A DNA stretch of 64,000 bases from Leptolyngbya subtilissima AS-A7 (GTDB taxonomy: Bacteria > Cyanobacteriota > Cyanobacteriia > Phormidesmidales > Phormidesmidaceae), in contig NZ_JAMPKY010000010.1 of the NCBI RefSeq assembly GCF_039962255.1, forward strand, positions 1 through 64,000. Reading direction: 5' to 3'. Positions within the stretch are counted from its first letter, which is position 1. The number at the start of each line of letters is the position of its first letter. The position numbers and the translations under genes are program-made. Shown one piece after another: positions 44,518-53,352 of this stretch. The notes below the pieces were generated by a model that worked only from the letters and a program-made list of their open reading frames with translations, made no database searches and was not told the origin of the DNA.

Positions 44518-45101
44518 TTCACTTCTTCAGCAAAGCTCGATCGCCGCTTAAACTCAAACGGCCCCGCCAGCGACCCCCACAGGTGCTCGTGGGTTTCTGG
44601 GTCGCGGCCCCGGTCCCAGCTGACGAATTGGTCGGCGTCGATTTCAAATTCGCTATCTAAATAGGTAGTCTTGCCGTTGCGCTCAACCATGCAGGCTTTG
44701 CCGGGTTGAACCGCTCCCTTAAAGCTGTGGCCTGTCCAGTGGACAATCATGTCGCAGCCAGGGGTTTTTTCAAAATGGTCAGCAGTGAGTTTTGAGAGCT
44801 GATCGAGATCGCGAGAGGCTCCGTAGAAGGCTTCGGCATCCTTGAGGGTGTAGTTCTCAATCAAAATGTGATCGCCCTGGGGGATGAGCTTCATGCCTCG
44901 GGCGCGGTAGGGCTGCTGGATCATAAAGTCGTAGGCCTGCTCAATGTAAAACCCTAGGCCACCTAGGGTTTCGGTGGGCAGGGGGCGCATGCAGACACGG
45001 ATGTGGGCAAATAGCGGCGGGTTTTCGAAGGCCTGCTGCTGGTTGCTAAAGTCTGCCGCCATCCAGCGGGCCAGGGTGTGAATGTCGGTGGCGTGGGTCA
45101 T
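44511..45101 (-). CDS. cpcT: CpcT/CpeT-family chromophore lyase
   Basis: The 196-residue protein belongs to the CpcT/CpeT family, which attaches bilin to Cys-153 or Cys-165-type sites of phycobiliprotein beta subunits. Family features are LARWMAADFSNQQQAFENPP at the N-terminus, the RVCMRPLP strand, GFYIEQAYDFMIQQPYRAR (about 48-66) and CDMIVHWTGHSFKGAV with a C-terminal GSLAGPFEFKRR. The beta-barrel length of about 200 residues is normal. CpcT versus CpeT cannot be separated with certainty, because no phycocyanin or phycoerythrin operon is adjacent. It is divergent from the VOC gene. Confidence 0.9.
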   Translation of the reverse strand: MTHATDIHTLARWMAADFSNQQQAFENPPLFAHIRVCMRPLPTETLGGLGFYIEQAYDFMIQQPYRARGMKLIPQGDHILIENYTLKDAEAFYGASRDLDQLSKLTADHFEKTPGCDMIVHWTGHSFKGAVQPGKACMVERNGKTTYLDSEFEIDADQFVSWDRGRDPETHEHLWGSLAGPFEFKRRSSFAEEVKE

Positions 45102-45178
45102 GGATGGGTTTAGAAATCATCGTGGTAAGGTTGACCCTAGTTTACAGGTTTGACGAGAGACCGTCAGAAAAGACCGCG

Positions 45179-45535
45179 ATGAAAAAGCTCCACCTAGCGC
45201 TCTTATCTAGTGATATTGCTGCCTCCGTGGCGGATTATTCAGCTCGTTTGGGATGCAGTCCAGCACTAGTGATTGAGGGTACCTATGCCCTGTGGCGCAC
45301 GGAGACGCTGAATCTTTCAATTCGCCATGCCCCCGAGATAGCGCCAGGACAGCTACGCCATCTGGGTTGGGAAGATGACGAAGCGCAGGCATTTACTGCC
45401 GAGGTGGATGTTAACGGCATTACCTGGGAGCGCTTCGCTGCCCGCCACCAGGCCGAGGAGATTCAAGCCCTATGGCCGGGAACAGATTATCGAGTCGAGG
45501 GCGGCAAGGAAACTAATGGACACCATGGAAACTGA
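45179..45535 (+). CDS. VOC-family (glyoxalase-like) protein
   Basis: The 118-residue protein starts at ATG 45179 (MKKLHLALLSSDIAASVADY). The opening beta-alpha unit, with YSARLGCSPALV as the characteristic domain start, fits the vicinal-oxygen-chelate fold. AEVDVNGITWERFAARHQAE is the second module. Metal ligands are not obvious, so a catalytic role is uncertain. The last 20 nt overlap the start of the next gene, suggesting translational coupling. An in-frame extension to 45104 has no family support. Confidence 0.6.
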   Translation: MKKLHLALLSSDIAASVADYSARLGCSPALVIEGTYALWRTETLNLSIRHAPEIAPGQLRHLGWEDDEAQAFTAEVDVNGITWERFAARHQAEEIQALWPGTDYRVEGGKETNGHHGN

Positions 45536-46052
45536 CTTGACTGCTGAAACCTACCACCTACATGTCGAACTGCTCGACAGTGACCCCTACATCTGGCGAC
45601 AGGTCACTGTGCGGGGCGATGCCTCCTTGGCAGAACTCCACCGCGTGTTGGCAGCGGCGATGGGGTGGTCAGGAGAGGCTGACTACGTGTTTAAGGGACA
45701 GGGTAAGGTTTTGCAGGCTGGGGAAGAGCGATCGCTCTCTACCCTCATCACCCAGCCTGGCGAAGCGCTGATCTACAACTATGCCCCTGCCCAGGGCTGG
45801 CTGCATAAAGTTACGTTAGAGGCGATCGCCCCCGTCGACCATCCCCTTCCCCACTGCACTGCCGGAGAGCGGCAATGCCCGCCGGAGTTTTGCAACGGCG
45901 TGTGGGACTACGTTGACCTGATCGATCGCCTGGGCGATGGCGATGATCCTGAGGAAATCGATGCTCTCTGGCAAAAAGTCGGCTACGATTTCGACCCCGA
46001 ACGGTTTGATTTGGCTGCTGCCAACCGGCGATTGCAGGCCCTAGCGGAGTAA
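45516..46052 (+). CDS. Plasmid pRiA4b ORF-3-like protein
   Basis: The 178-residue protein of the pRiA4b ORF-3 / IS1096 TnpR-like fold starts MDTMETDLTAETYHLHVELL. DSDPYIWRQVTVRGDASLAELHRVL (split here) is the family signature, followed by GEALIYNYAPAQGWLHKV and a C-terminal NRRLQALAE. The conserved CTAGERQCPPEFCNG region is typical. The function is unknown in all members; it occurs on chromosomes and plasmids. AAGGA precedes ATG 45516. Its 3' end overlaps the threonine aldolase gene by 12 nt on the opposite strand. Confidence 0.82.
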   Translation: MDTMETDLTAETYHLHVELLDSDPYIWRQVTVRGDASLAELHRVLAAAMGWSGEADYVFKGQGKVLQAGEERSLSTLITQPGEALIYNYAPAQGWLHKVTLEAIAPVDHPLPHCTAGERQCPPEFCNGVWDYVDLIDRLGDGDDPEEIDALWQKVGYDFDPERFDLAAANRRLQALAE

Positions 46053-47102
46053 GCGCACTGAATCCTGAATGTCTGCGGCTAGCTCATCGATCGCCTCAGT
46101 AGTCGTATTCCAGCCACACATCAACCGCGCCCCATCGCTGCCGATAAAGGTGTAGAACTTCCAGCCCCGACGGTAAAGTTCGTCGATAAGAGGCTGAGGC
46201 ATTTGCACAAACACCCCGTTGGCCTGACGCGGAAACAGAAGCTTCACCTCGGGAATTTGCCGCAGCTGCTGCTCTAGATAAGCGGCCATGTGGTTGGCGT
46301 GGTCAGCGTTGCGCAGCCACGCGCCGGTTTCCAACAACCCCAGCCACGGGGCTGAGATAAACCGCATCTTCGAGCACAGCTGCCCAGCCTGTTTGCAACG
46401 GTAGGCAAAGTCTTCAGCCAAGCTACGGTCAAAAAAGAGAATCGCCTCGCCAATGCCCATGCCGTTTTTGGTGCCGCAGCAGCAGAGCACGTCAACGCCA
46501 GCCTTCCAGGTGAGCTCGGCCGGGGTTTTGCCAGAGGCCGCTAGGGCGTTAGCAAAGCGAGCCCCATCCATATGCACCTTCAGCCCGTGGTGGCGCGCTA
46601 GACCGCTGAGGGCCGCTAGCTCATCGGTGGTGTAAAGAGTGCCCACCTCTGTAGCCTGGGTCAGGCTAATTACCTTGGGTTTGGGGTAGTGAATATCGGT
46701 ACGCTTGGTGATTAGCCGCTCCACGTCGGCGGGATCGAGCTTGCCGTTGTCGCCTTGGGCCAGCAGCAGCTTAGAGCCATTACTGGCGAATTCAGGGGCA
46801 CCGCATTCGTCGGTTTCGACATGGGCTAACTCGTGGCAGATAACGCTGTGGTACGACTGGCACAGTGCCGCCAAGGTTAAGGAGTTGGCGGCCGTGCCGT
46901 TAAAGACAAAAAATACCTCGCAGTCAATTTCAAAGATATTGCGAAAGGCATCCGAAGCCTTTTGAGTCCATTCGTCGTCGCCGTAGGCGGGCACATCTCC
47001 CTGATTGGCCTGCAGCAAATAGTCCAAGGCTTCAGGACAGATGCCAGAGTAGTTGTCGCTGGCGAACTGGAGGGGGCGGGTAGTCGGCGGGGCGGTGAGC
47101 AT
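46041..47102 (-). CDS. Low-specificity L-threonine aldolase
   Basis: The 353-residue fold-type-I PLP enzyme starts at ATG 47102 (MLTAPPTTRPLQFASDNYSG). It cleaves threonine or allo-threonine to glycine and acetaldehyde. Features are YGDDEWTQKASDAFRNIFE (about 39-57), HMDGARFANALAAS (about 182-195) and the PLP lysine in CCCGTKNGMGIGEAILFF (about 210-227). The longer frame reaching 47447 has no family support and would overlap lptA. It is divergent from lptA and slightly overlaps the pRiA4b-type gene at their 3' ends. Confidence 0.93.
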   Translation of the reverse strand: MLTAPPTTRPLQFASDNYSGICPEALDYLLQANQGDVPAYGDDEWTQKASDAFRNIFEIDCEVFFVFNGTAANSLTLAALCQSYHSVICHELAHVETDECGAPEFASNGSKLLLAQGDNGKLDPADVERLITKRTDIHYPKPKVISLTQATEVGTLYTTDELAALSGLARHHGLKVHMDGARFANALAASGKTPAELTWKAGVDVLCCCGTKNGMGIGEAILFFDRSLAEDFAYRCKQAGQLCSKMRFISAPWLGLLETGAWLRNADHANHMAAYLEQQLRQIPEVKLLFPRQANGVFVQMPQPLIDELYRRGWKFYTFIGSDGARLMCGWNTTTEAIDELAADIQDSVRLLR

Positions 47103-47265
47103 GATGGCTTTGGGGTGGAAGTGTTTTGAGGATAGCGTGAGGGAGTCGGGGGGTGAGGCAGGGTATTCTGGGCTACAGCTTTTCTGAGGGATAGGGGTGG
47201 ACGGCGCTAGGGAGTGGACCAGGAATGGCAGGAGGAGAAGGGGGATGCAGTAAGATTGGGGAGCT

Positions 47266-47838
47266 ATGGAAGCATTGAACCGCAACAGAACTGGACATTG
47301 GGCTATGGCGCGTAGGTCTCGCTGGGTTTGGATAGTAGCAGCGGTGGCTGGGGCTTCGGTAGCCCTAGATGGAGGTTCTTTAGCTCCGTTGGGTGGGGCA
47401 CCGGCCCAGGCCCAGGATGGTGGCACCATCACCCTGCGCTCAGACATTCAAGAAGCCAATGCAGCCACGGGCATCATCACCGCCCGGGGCAATGTGCAGA
47501 TCGATTACCCAACCCGCGGCATTCAGGCTACGTCGGCCCAGGCTGACTATTTCAGCAATGAGGATCGCATTGTGCTCAGCGGCAATGTCGTCGTAACGCA
47601 GAAGGGCAACACGCTGCGGGCCGAGGTAGTCACTTACCTGATCGAAGAAGATCGCTTTGTGGCTACCCCTCGTCCCAACGATCAGGTTGAGGCGGTTTAT
47701 ATTCTGCCTGAGTCACCGCCGGCACCGACATCAAACAGCGGCGGGGCCGGCGATCGCCCTCCTGCCCCACGCCCTCCGGTGGTGCTAGATGTTAGCCCGG
47801 TTGAGGATGGAGCTCAGCCTTTGAATCCGGCTCAATAA
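47266..47838 (+). CDS. lptA: LptA-type LPS transport periplasmic protein
   Basis: The 190-residue protein has a signal or anchor helix (about 18-35) and an OstA/LptA beta-jellyroll (about 50-145). Repeating strands such as ITARGNVQIDYPTRGIQAT, AQADYFSNEDRIVLSGNV and VTQKGNTLRAEVVTYLIEED are the family pattern. The C-terminus is Pro-rich. It bridges inner and outer membrane as part of the LPS conveyor. In cyanobacteria lptA, lptB and the lptF/G permease are often adjacent; here two unrelated genes lie between lptA and lptB. An internal ATG (47305) is an alternative start. Confidence 0.88.
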   Translation: MEALNRNRTGHWAMARRSRWVWIVAAVAGASVALDGGSLAPLGGAPAQAQDGGTITLRSDIQEANAATGIITARGNVQIDYPTRGIQATSAQADYFSNEDRIVLSGNVVVTQKGNTLRAEVVTYLIEEDRFVATPRPNDQVEAVYILPESPPAPTSNSGGAGDRPPAPRPPVVLDVSPVEDGAQPLNPAQ

Positions 47839-47861
47839 AACGCTGTTTCCTAACTCTCAAA

Positions 47862-47896
47862 AGCTTTTTGGAAGTATCAGTTGCTACCAAAAAGCT
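47862..47896 (+). terminator. Possible terminator hairpin after lptA
   Basis: Perfect 10-bp arms, AGCTTTTTGG and CCAAAAAGCT, enclose a 15-nt loop 24 nt after the lptA stop. No U-run follows, so termination is uncertain. Confidence 0.5.
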
Positions 47897-48445
47897 GTAT
47901 CTAGATTGGTGAGGGGTTTGGCCCACTTGACGTAAACAATCACAATGTTACGCTCGACAAGCTGTTTAGCGTTAGCTTCGATTACCAATTGCCTAATACC
48001 GTAAAGCTAAATTTGTTTCCTTAAACTTTATCAATTTCTTACGAATCAAGGATAGTTTGAGAAGCCTTTTCGCGCGATCGCAGGTTATTACCCCCGATTT
48101 AGCTAACATAAGTATGCACACACGCAGTAGAAGATTCGTATTGTAGCTCTGTCCAAATCGGTCAGATCGGTATTGATGTTCAAACTGGCTATGCTTTAAG
48201 TGTTCCCTGAATTATTAGAGACTGCTGCACGATTAACCAAGCTAAGTTGGTTCCTCCAGAATGAAACGCTGGTGAAATTGCGCAGGCCGAAAAAATTACT
48301 TGTGGTTTCTAGGCCGTTGAGTACGTGATATTGCGATATTAGCTTGATGCTAAATCTGTCTTTAGTGTCGGCTAGCTTGTGGTGACTTGACACTTTTTTA
48401 AACTAATGAAGTCTTATTGTTTTAGGGGCTTGTAGATGTCCCTAA

Positions 48446-48487
48446 AGACAGCTCTAGCGCTTTTTTGTAAGCGCTTAGAAGTTGTCT
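48446..48487 (+). other. Long imperfect hairpin in the leader of the dioxygenase gene
   Basis: The left arm AGACAGCTCTAGCGC pairs with GCGCTTAGAAGTTGTCT through a T-rich loop, with small bulges. It lies about 50 nt upstream of ATG 48535 and may act in the mRNA leader. Confidence 0.5.
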
Positions 48488-48534
48488 TTACTCCTAGGAA
48501 TCGTCACGCATAGTATTTCTTTGAGCTAATCGAT

Positions 48535-49494
48535 ATGCTTACCCACTTTCCTTGCGTTCCATTTCTGTCGGAAGCTTCTGCCGTCAGGCTAATGCAACGC
48601 TCGCTCAACAAATTAAAGACTATTCTGCGGCTCTTTTGGGGCGATCCTAAGTTTTTAGTAATGAGCTGGCTAGCTCGTTTCATTGCAATTCGAGAGTGGG
48701 TTGCCCGTCGCGGTAGATATCTTCCCCCCGCGGTGCTCGATGCGACAGTGATTCACGCAACGGAGGGGGCCTGTCCTCTAATGAGCCCAGGCCAAGTGGC
48801 ACAACTGATTCGCACCAACGGCTACTATGTTGGGTTTTCGCTACAGCCCAGCATTCTGCAGGGGTTGTTAACCTTTGCCAAGACGACGCCCTGTTATGCC
48901 AACCGCAATCCATCCCAACCGTTTTACATTCAGAACAAAGACAAAATAGTTAAAGACCTGGACACACCGCTGCTGGTGGCTGGCTATTTAGACAGCCATG
49001 AATCGTGCCAGGCCTATCAAAAAATTAAGCATGATCCTTACCTTTTAGCGATCGCTAGTCAGTACCTCAACCACCCAGCGGTGTACCTCCGAGGCGAGCT
49101 AGCGTGGGGGTTTCCGGCTCCTGCTACCCTAGACGACAAAATTAAAACAGCGCGGGTTTACCACTGTGACATCAATGACTTTAAAACGATCAAATTTTTC
49201 TTTTACCTCACTGAAGTGGGCGAGGACGAAGGCCCCCATGTCTATATGCAGGGCACTCACCGTACGAGAAAGTTTAGCCACCAGGGGCTGGGTCAGCGCT
49301 GCGCGGCGATCGATGACGAAACCCTGGTTCAAACCTATGGCCGCGATCGCGTTCAGGTGGTTACCGGTGCCGCTGGACTAGGCTTTGCAGGAGATCCCTA
49401 CTGCCTACACAAGGGCACTGTACCCACCAAAAATCCTCGACTGCTGCTACAGCTAGAATTTGGCATTACCCCCTACCGCATCTGGTACTTTTAG
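48535..49494 (+). CDS. Phytanoyl-CoA dioxygenase-like Fe(II)/2-oxoglutarate enzyme
   Basis: The 319-residue protein resembles the PhyH family. The iron triad is visible as HCD in RVYHCDINDFKTIKFFFYL (about 203-221) and a distal His in DPYCLHKGTVPT (about 287-298). The 2-oxoglutarate Arg lies near NPRLLLQLEFG. GPHVYMQGTHRTRKF is typical of the core. The first 70 residues are an extra region with basic and hydrophobic parts. With a glycosyltransferase next door it may hydroxylate a lipid or sugar. It and that gene split the lptA-lptB block. Confidence 0.8.
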   Translation: MLTHFPCVPFLSEASAVRLMQRSLNKLKTILRLFWGDPKFLVMSWLARFIAIREWVARRGRYLPPAVLDATVIHATEGACPLMSPGQVAQLIRTNGYYVGFSLQPSILQGLLTFAKTTPCYANRNPSQPFYIQNKDKIVKDLDTPLLVAGYLDSHESCQAYQKIKHDPYLLAIASQYLNHPAVYLRGELAWGFPAPATLDDKIKTARVYHCDINDFKTIKFFFYLTEVGEDEGPHVYMQGTHRTRKFSHQGLGQRCAAIDDETLVQTYGRDRVQVVTGAAGLGFAGDPYCLHKGTVPTKNPRLLLQLEFGITPYRIWYF

Positions 49495-49639
49495 GGTTTG
49501 TGATGTTTGCGCTCCTTAATTTTTTTATCCTCAGGAGCTTGGCCCATATTATTCTCAACTAACCTTTAGAATAGGGCGTTTGCTAACATCATTTTTGCCT
49601 GCAATTGTTAAGGCGTATCCGTTAGGAATAAATATAGAG

Positions 49640-50887
49640 ATGTCGATCGCTCAACTTGACGCTGCTGAGCAGGAGCCTAGAAAAATAGCTTACCTGGTTA
49701 ATCAGTACCCTAAGGTTAGCCATAGTTTTATTCGCCGTGAAATTGCTGCCCTTGAAACCCAAGGGCTAACGGTAGCTAGGTTTTCGATTCGCTCCTGTGC
49801 TGATGAGCTGGTAGACCCAGACGACGTCAAAGAGCTAGACAAAACTCAGATCGTGCTAGACCATCCCTGGTCTGAGCTACTATTCACTATCGCCCAGGTT
49901 GTGCTGCAGCGACCCATAGCGTTTGTAACTGCCCTCAGCTTGGCCTTTCAGCTCGGCTTTAAGGACGAGTCGGGGCCGCTGTATCACTTGGCATACCTGG
50001 CCGAAGCCTGTGTGCTGCTGGCTTGGTTTGAAGCTGCCAATATCGACCATGTGCACGCCCACTTTGGCACCAACTCGACGACCGTAGCCATGCTGTGCCA
50101 TGTACTAGGCGGGCCACCCTACAGCTTTACGGTGCATGGCCCAGAAGAGTTTGACAAAGTGAGGGCGATTTCGCTAGCCGAAAAAATCAGGCGCGCTGCC
50201 TTTGTCGTCGCCATTAGTTCCTTTGGCAAGAGCCAACTGTACCGCTGGACAGCCCTGGAAGACTGGCCCAAAGTCCACGTCGTGCACTGCGGACTCGATC
50301 AAAACTTTCTAGCCCAAGAGTTTACACCTATTCCAGAGCAGCGCCACCTGGTCTGTGTGGGGCGACTCAGTGGGCAAAAGGGCCATTTGCTGCTGCTGGA
50401 GGCCGTCAAGCAGCTTGTCGATACAGGCTATCGATTTACCGTTGTGCTGGCGGGTGATGGCGAAATGCGATCGCAGGTCGAAGGGTTAATTACTGCCTAC
50501 GGATTGCAAAACTGCGTTTCAATTACGGGGTGGGTTTCTAGTGAAGTTGTCAAAGCCCAGTTACTCAAAGCTCAGGCGCTGGTATTGCCCAGCTTTGCCG
50601 AAGGCTTGCCCGTCGTTATTATGGAGGCCTTGGCCCTAGGACGACCGGTCATTACTACCTCGATCGCTGGCATTCCTGAGCTGGTCGAAACTGGCGTCAA
50701 CGGCTGGCTGGTCGTACCCGGATCGGTGGAGTCGCTGGTCGAGGCTATGCGCACTGCCCTTGATACCTCCCCAGCAGAGCTAGAAACGATGGGCAAATCA
50801 GGCATGGCAAAAGTCGCGCAGCGGCACAATGTCGACCTTGAGGCTGCCCATCTGGCCCAGCTTTTTGTTGAGAGTGGCCAAAGATAG
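49640..50887 (+). CDS. Family 4 glycosyltransferase
   Basis: The 415-residue GT-B enzyme starts at ATG 49640 (MSIAQLDAAEQEPRKIAYLV); a start at 49580 is in frame. YLVNQYPKVSHSFIRREIAA (about 17-36) and HVHAHFGTNSTTVAML are typical of the colanic-acid/exopolysaccharide WcaL-like branch. The donor domain has HLVCVGRLSGQKGHLLLLEA and the E-x7-E motif in SFAEGLPVVIMEALALGRPV. It sits between the dioxygenase and lptB, in the same direction, about 200 bp before the lptB start. The sugar is unknown. Confidence 0.9.
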   Translation: MSIAQLDAAEQEPRKIAYLVNQYPKVSHSFIRREIAALETQGLTVARFSIRSCADELVDPDDVKELDKTQIVLDHPWSELLFTIAQVVLQRPIAFVTALSLAFQLGFKDESGPLYHLAYLAEACVLLAWFEAANIDHVHAHFGTNSTTVAMLCHVLGGPPYSFTVHGPEEFDKVRAISLAEKIRRAAFVVAISSFGKSQLYRWTALEDWPKVHVVHCGLDQNFLAQEFTPIPEQRHLVCVGRLSGQKGHLLLLEAVKQLVDTGYRFTVVLAGDGEMRSQVEGLITAYGLQNCVSITGWVSSEVVKAQLLKAQALVLPSFAEGLPVVIMEALALGRPVITTSIAGIPELVETGVNGWLVVPGSVESLVEAMRTALDTSPAELETMGKSGMAKVAQRHNVDLEAAHLAQLFVESGQR

Positions 50888-51085
50888 GCAGGTTTTCTAA
50901 GTTTGTCTCCGGCCCTCAGTAGTTGTGTAGGGCTGGGCTCTCAAGGACGCCTTGGCAAAGCCCCCAGCCCAGCAATTTCGGCGAAGTGCCTTGAACTGGC
51001 TTGTCGGGGGTCGCTGCCTAGAGTAGGGAAGAGCTTTGATACAATTTATGCAGCTCAATCAACCTCTACTGGCCCAGGCGCGCCC

Positions 51086-51814
51086 TTGAAAATCGTACTT
51101 GACAACGTTCAAAAGACCTATGGCAAGCGTCAGGTGGTCAACCGGGTTAGCTTGTCAGTAGCCCAGGGCGAAATTGTTGGCCTGCTAGGGCCGAACGGCG
51201 CAGGCAAAACCACAACCTTTTATATGGCGACTGGCCTGGAGCGACCCGATGCAGGCAAGGTTTGCCTTGACCAGATCGATATTACTGACCTGCCTATGCA
51301 TCAGCGAGCGAGGCTAGGCATTGGCTACTTGGCCCAGGAACCAAGCATTTTTCGCAACCTGTCGGTAGCCGACAACATTTTGTTGGTAATGCAGCAGACA
51401 CGTGTCCCCCCAGAGGAGTATGGCGATCGCCTTCAAGATTTGCTCAAGGAATTTCGCCTGGAAAAAGTAGCTAACACCCTTGGCATTCAGGTGTCAGGGG
51501 GAGAACGGCGCCGTACAGAACTGGCCCGCTCTCTAGCCTCTGGCCCCGAAGGTCCCAGCTTTCTGTTCTTGGATGAACCCTTCGCTGGGGTTGACCCCAT
51601 TGCTGTCAACGAGATTCAGGAGATTGTGGCTAAACTGCGCGATCGCGACATGGGTATCCTTATCACTGATCACAATGTGCGCGAGACCCTGCGCATTATC
51701 GATCGCGCCTACATCATGAGCGACGGGCAAATTCTCGCCTCGGGCAACGCTGACGATCTCTCCAACAATCCCCTGGTGCGTGAGCACTACCTGGGCAAAG
51801 ACTTCGCTATTTAG
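51086..51814 (+). CDS. lptB: LPS export ABC ATPase
   Basis: The 242-residue ATPase of the LptB type powers LPS extraction with the LptF/G permease. Walker A LLGPNGAGKTTTFYMATGL (about 33-51), signature VSGGERRRTELARSL (about 138-152) and Walker B FLFLDEPFAGVDPIA are intact. The C-terminus LVREHYLGKDF is typical. The start chosen is TTG at 51086 (KIVLDNVQKTYGK follows); the frame is open back to 50903 but homology begins here. The permease gene follows 109 bp downstream. Termed LptB because of that pairing. Confidence 0.92.
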   Translation: MKIVLDNVQKTYGKRQVVNRVSLSVAQGEIVGLLGPNGAGKTTTFYMATGLERPDAGKVCLDQIDITDLPMHQRARLGIGYLAQEPSIFRNLSVADNILLVMQQTRVPPEEYGDRLQDLLKEFRLEKVANTLGIQVSGGERRRTELARSLASGPEGPSFLFLDEPFAGVDPIAVNEIQEIVAKLRDRDMGILITDHNVRETLRIIDRAYIMSDGQILASGNADDLSNNPLVREHYLGKDFAI

Positions 51815-51923
51815 CCACCTCATCCTTCGACTGCCTGGTCCAAAAACTCAACGGGCAATGGGTACTACGCATCCCTGGCCCCCTTTGCCCATAATGTAGA
51901 GTCAGGCCTCTTACCGTTAACTT

Positions 51924-53084
51924 ATGGCTTCAGCTCCTGCTACCTTTAAGCGCCTCGGCTCCCCGCTGCTAACGGTGATGGATCGCTACATCGCTAAAGA
52001 GCTGACCATGCCCTTTTTGTTTGGAGTGGGGGCATTCTCTTCCATTGGCATTTCGATTGGGGCGCTGTTTGAGCTAATTCGCCGTATCACCGAGTCGGGG
52101 CTAGCCATTACCCTGGCGGCGCAGATCTTTCTGCTCAAGCTGCCCGAGTTCATCGTGCTGGCCTTTCCCATGTCGACGCTGCTGGCCACCATGATGACCT
52201 ACAGCCGTTTCTCCAGCGACAGCGAGCTAATTGCCCTACGGGGGGTGGGGGTAAGCATTCGCCGCATTATTACCCCGGCCGTGGTGCTCAGCTTGCTGGT
52301 GACGGGGCTCACCTTTGTGTTCAACGAGCTGATTACCCCCGCCGCCAACTATCGGGCCGCCATCACCCTAGAGCAGGCGCTGAAGTCAGAGCGGCCCCCG
52401 TTTCAGGAACGCAACATCTTTTACCAGGAGTTTCAGCCCGCCAGCGACGACCCTGCTGCCCAGGAGCTGAAGCGCCAGTTCTACGCCCGCCGCTTCGACG
52501 GCACCACCATGCACGGGCTGACTATTCTTGACTTTTCCCAGAAAGGGCTCAACCAAGTGGTCAGCGCCGAGTCAGCCAACTGGGATGTGGAGAGCAACGC
52601 CTGGACCTTCTACAACGGCACTATCTACGTGGTAGCTCCCGACGGATCCTTCCGCAATATCATCACCTTTGAAACCCAGAAGCTGCAGCTGCCCCGTACC
52701 CCCCTAGATTTGGCAGGCCGCACCAAAAATGACACTGAGATGAACATTGCTGAGGCCACCCAGCAACTAGAACTGGTGCGCCAGAGCGGTGACGAAAAGA
52801 TGATCCGCCGCTGGCAGATTCGCATTATGCAGAAGTATGCACTGCCCTTTGTTTGCGTGGTGTTTGGCCTGGTGGGGGCCTCCATTGGGGTGCTGCCCCA
52901 GCGCACCAGCCGCGCCACCAGCTTTGGCATCAGCATTGTGATTATTTTTGGCTACTACCTGCTCTCGTTCATTACCAACGCTATGGGCGAGGTGGGGGCG
53001 CTGTCGCCATTTATGTCGGCCTGGCTGCCGACGCTGTTGGGGTTGGCGATTGGCCTATATCTGCTGTTTCGAGCGTCTAAGTAA
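51924..53084 (+). CDS. LptF/LptG-family permease (YjgP/YjgQ)
   Basis: The 386-residue membrane protein starts near VMDRYIAKELTMPFLFGVGA. Helices at about 28-50, 60-85, 100-125 and three more at the C-terminus (about 300-385) flank a periplasmic beta-rich domain (about 140-290). LVASPDGSFRNIITFETQ-type strands lie in the latter, and ALPFVCVVFGLVGASIGVLP is the conserved fourth-helix region. It works with LptB to lift LPS from the inner membrane. F or G cannot be set from sequence; cyanobacteria often carry a single copy. It directly follows lptB. Confidence 0.92.
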   Translation: MASAPATFKRLGSPLLTVMDRYIAKELTMPFLFGVGAFSSIGISIGALFELIRRITESGLAITLAAQIFLLKLPEFIVLAFPMSTLLATMMTYSRFSSDSELIALRGVGVSIRRIITPAVVLSLLVTGLTFVFNELITPAANYRAAITLEQALKSERPPFQERNIFYQEFQPASDDPAAQELKRQFYARRFDGTTMHGLTILDFSQKGLNQVVSAESANWDVESNAWTFYNGTIYVVAPDGSFRNIITFETQKLQLPRTPLDLAGRTKNDTEMNIAEATQQLELVRQSGDEKMIRRWQIRIMQKYALPFVCVVFGLVGASIGVLPQRTSRATSFGISIVIIFGYYLLSFITNAMGEVGALSPFMSAWLPTLLGLAIGLYLLFRASK

Positions 53085-53200
53085 TCTTCGTTCGGGATTA
53101 GGAAGTATTTGGTTTTAGGTTGGAACGTTCTAACCCGTTAACTTTTTAACTAAAACGGTAAGCTTTAATAAATCACAAACACGCTTTCTTGCCGTAATCC

Positions 53201-53298
53201 AGCCCTCTCCCCCAGCCCCTCTCCCAGGAAGGAGAGGGGAGCCGGAAAACTTTCAAAGTCCCTCTCCCAGCTTGGGAGAGGGATTTAGGACGAGGGCT
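53201..53298. repeat. Cloverleaf-like intergenic repeat (CCCTCTCCC type)
   Basis: Outer arms AGCCCTC (53201-53207) and GAGGGCT (53292-53298) enclose two hairpins. One pairs CCCCTCTCC with GGAGAGGGG (53216-53224, 53231-53239). The other pairs TCCCTCTCCCA with TGGGAGAGGGA (53259-53269, 53273-53283). It lies between convergent genes and may also terminate both. Confidence 0.85.
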
Positions 53299-53352
53299 GC
53301 GGGGACTTTGTGATCTACTGAGTTCACGTATCTCCCCTGATCCGATCCTTTG

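Larger units (their letters stand above)
47839..48534. other. 696-bp AT-rich spacer with two hairpins
   Basis: The spacer has no convincing gene. AGCTTTTTGG (47862-47871) pairs with CCAAAAAGCT (47887-47896) just after lptA. A larger imperfect hairpin spans 48446-48487, 50 bp before the next gene. One GCGATCGC-type site occurs near 48075. Open frames inside it are short and lack good starts. Confidence 0.55.

Noticed and set aside
45104..45178. Longer start for the VOC gene
   Set aside because: Family homology begins at MKKLHLALL (45179).
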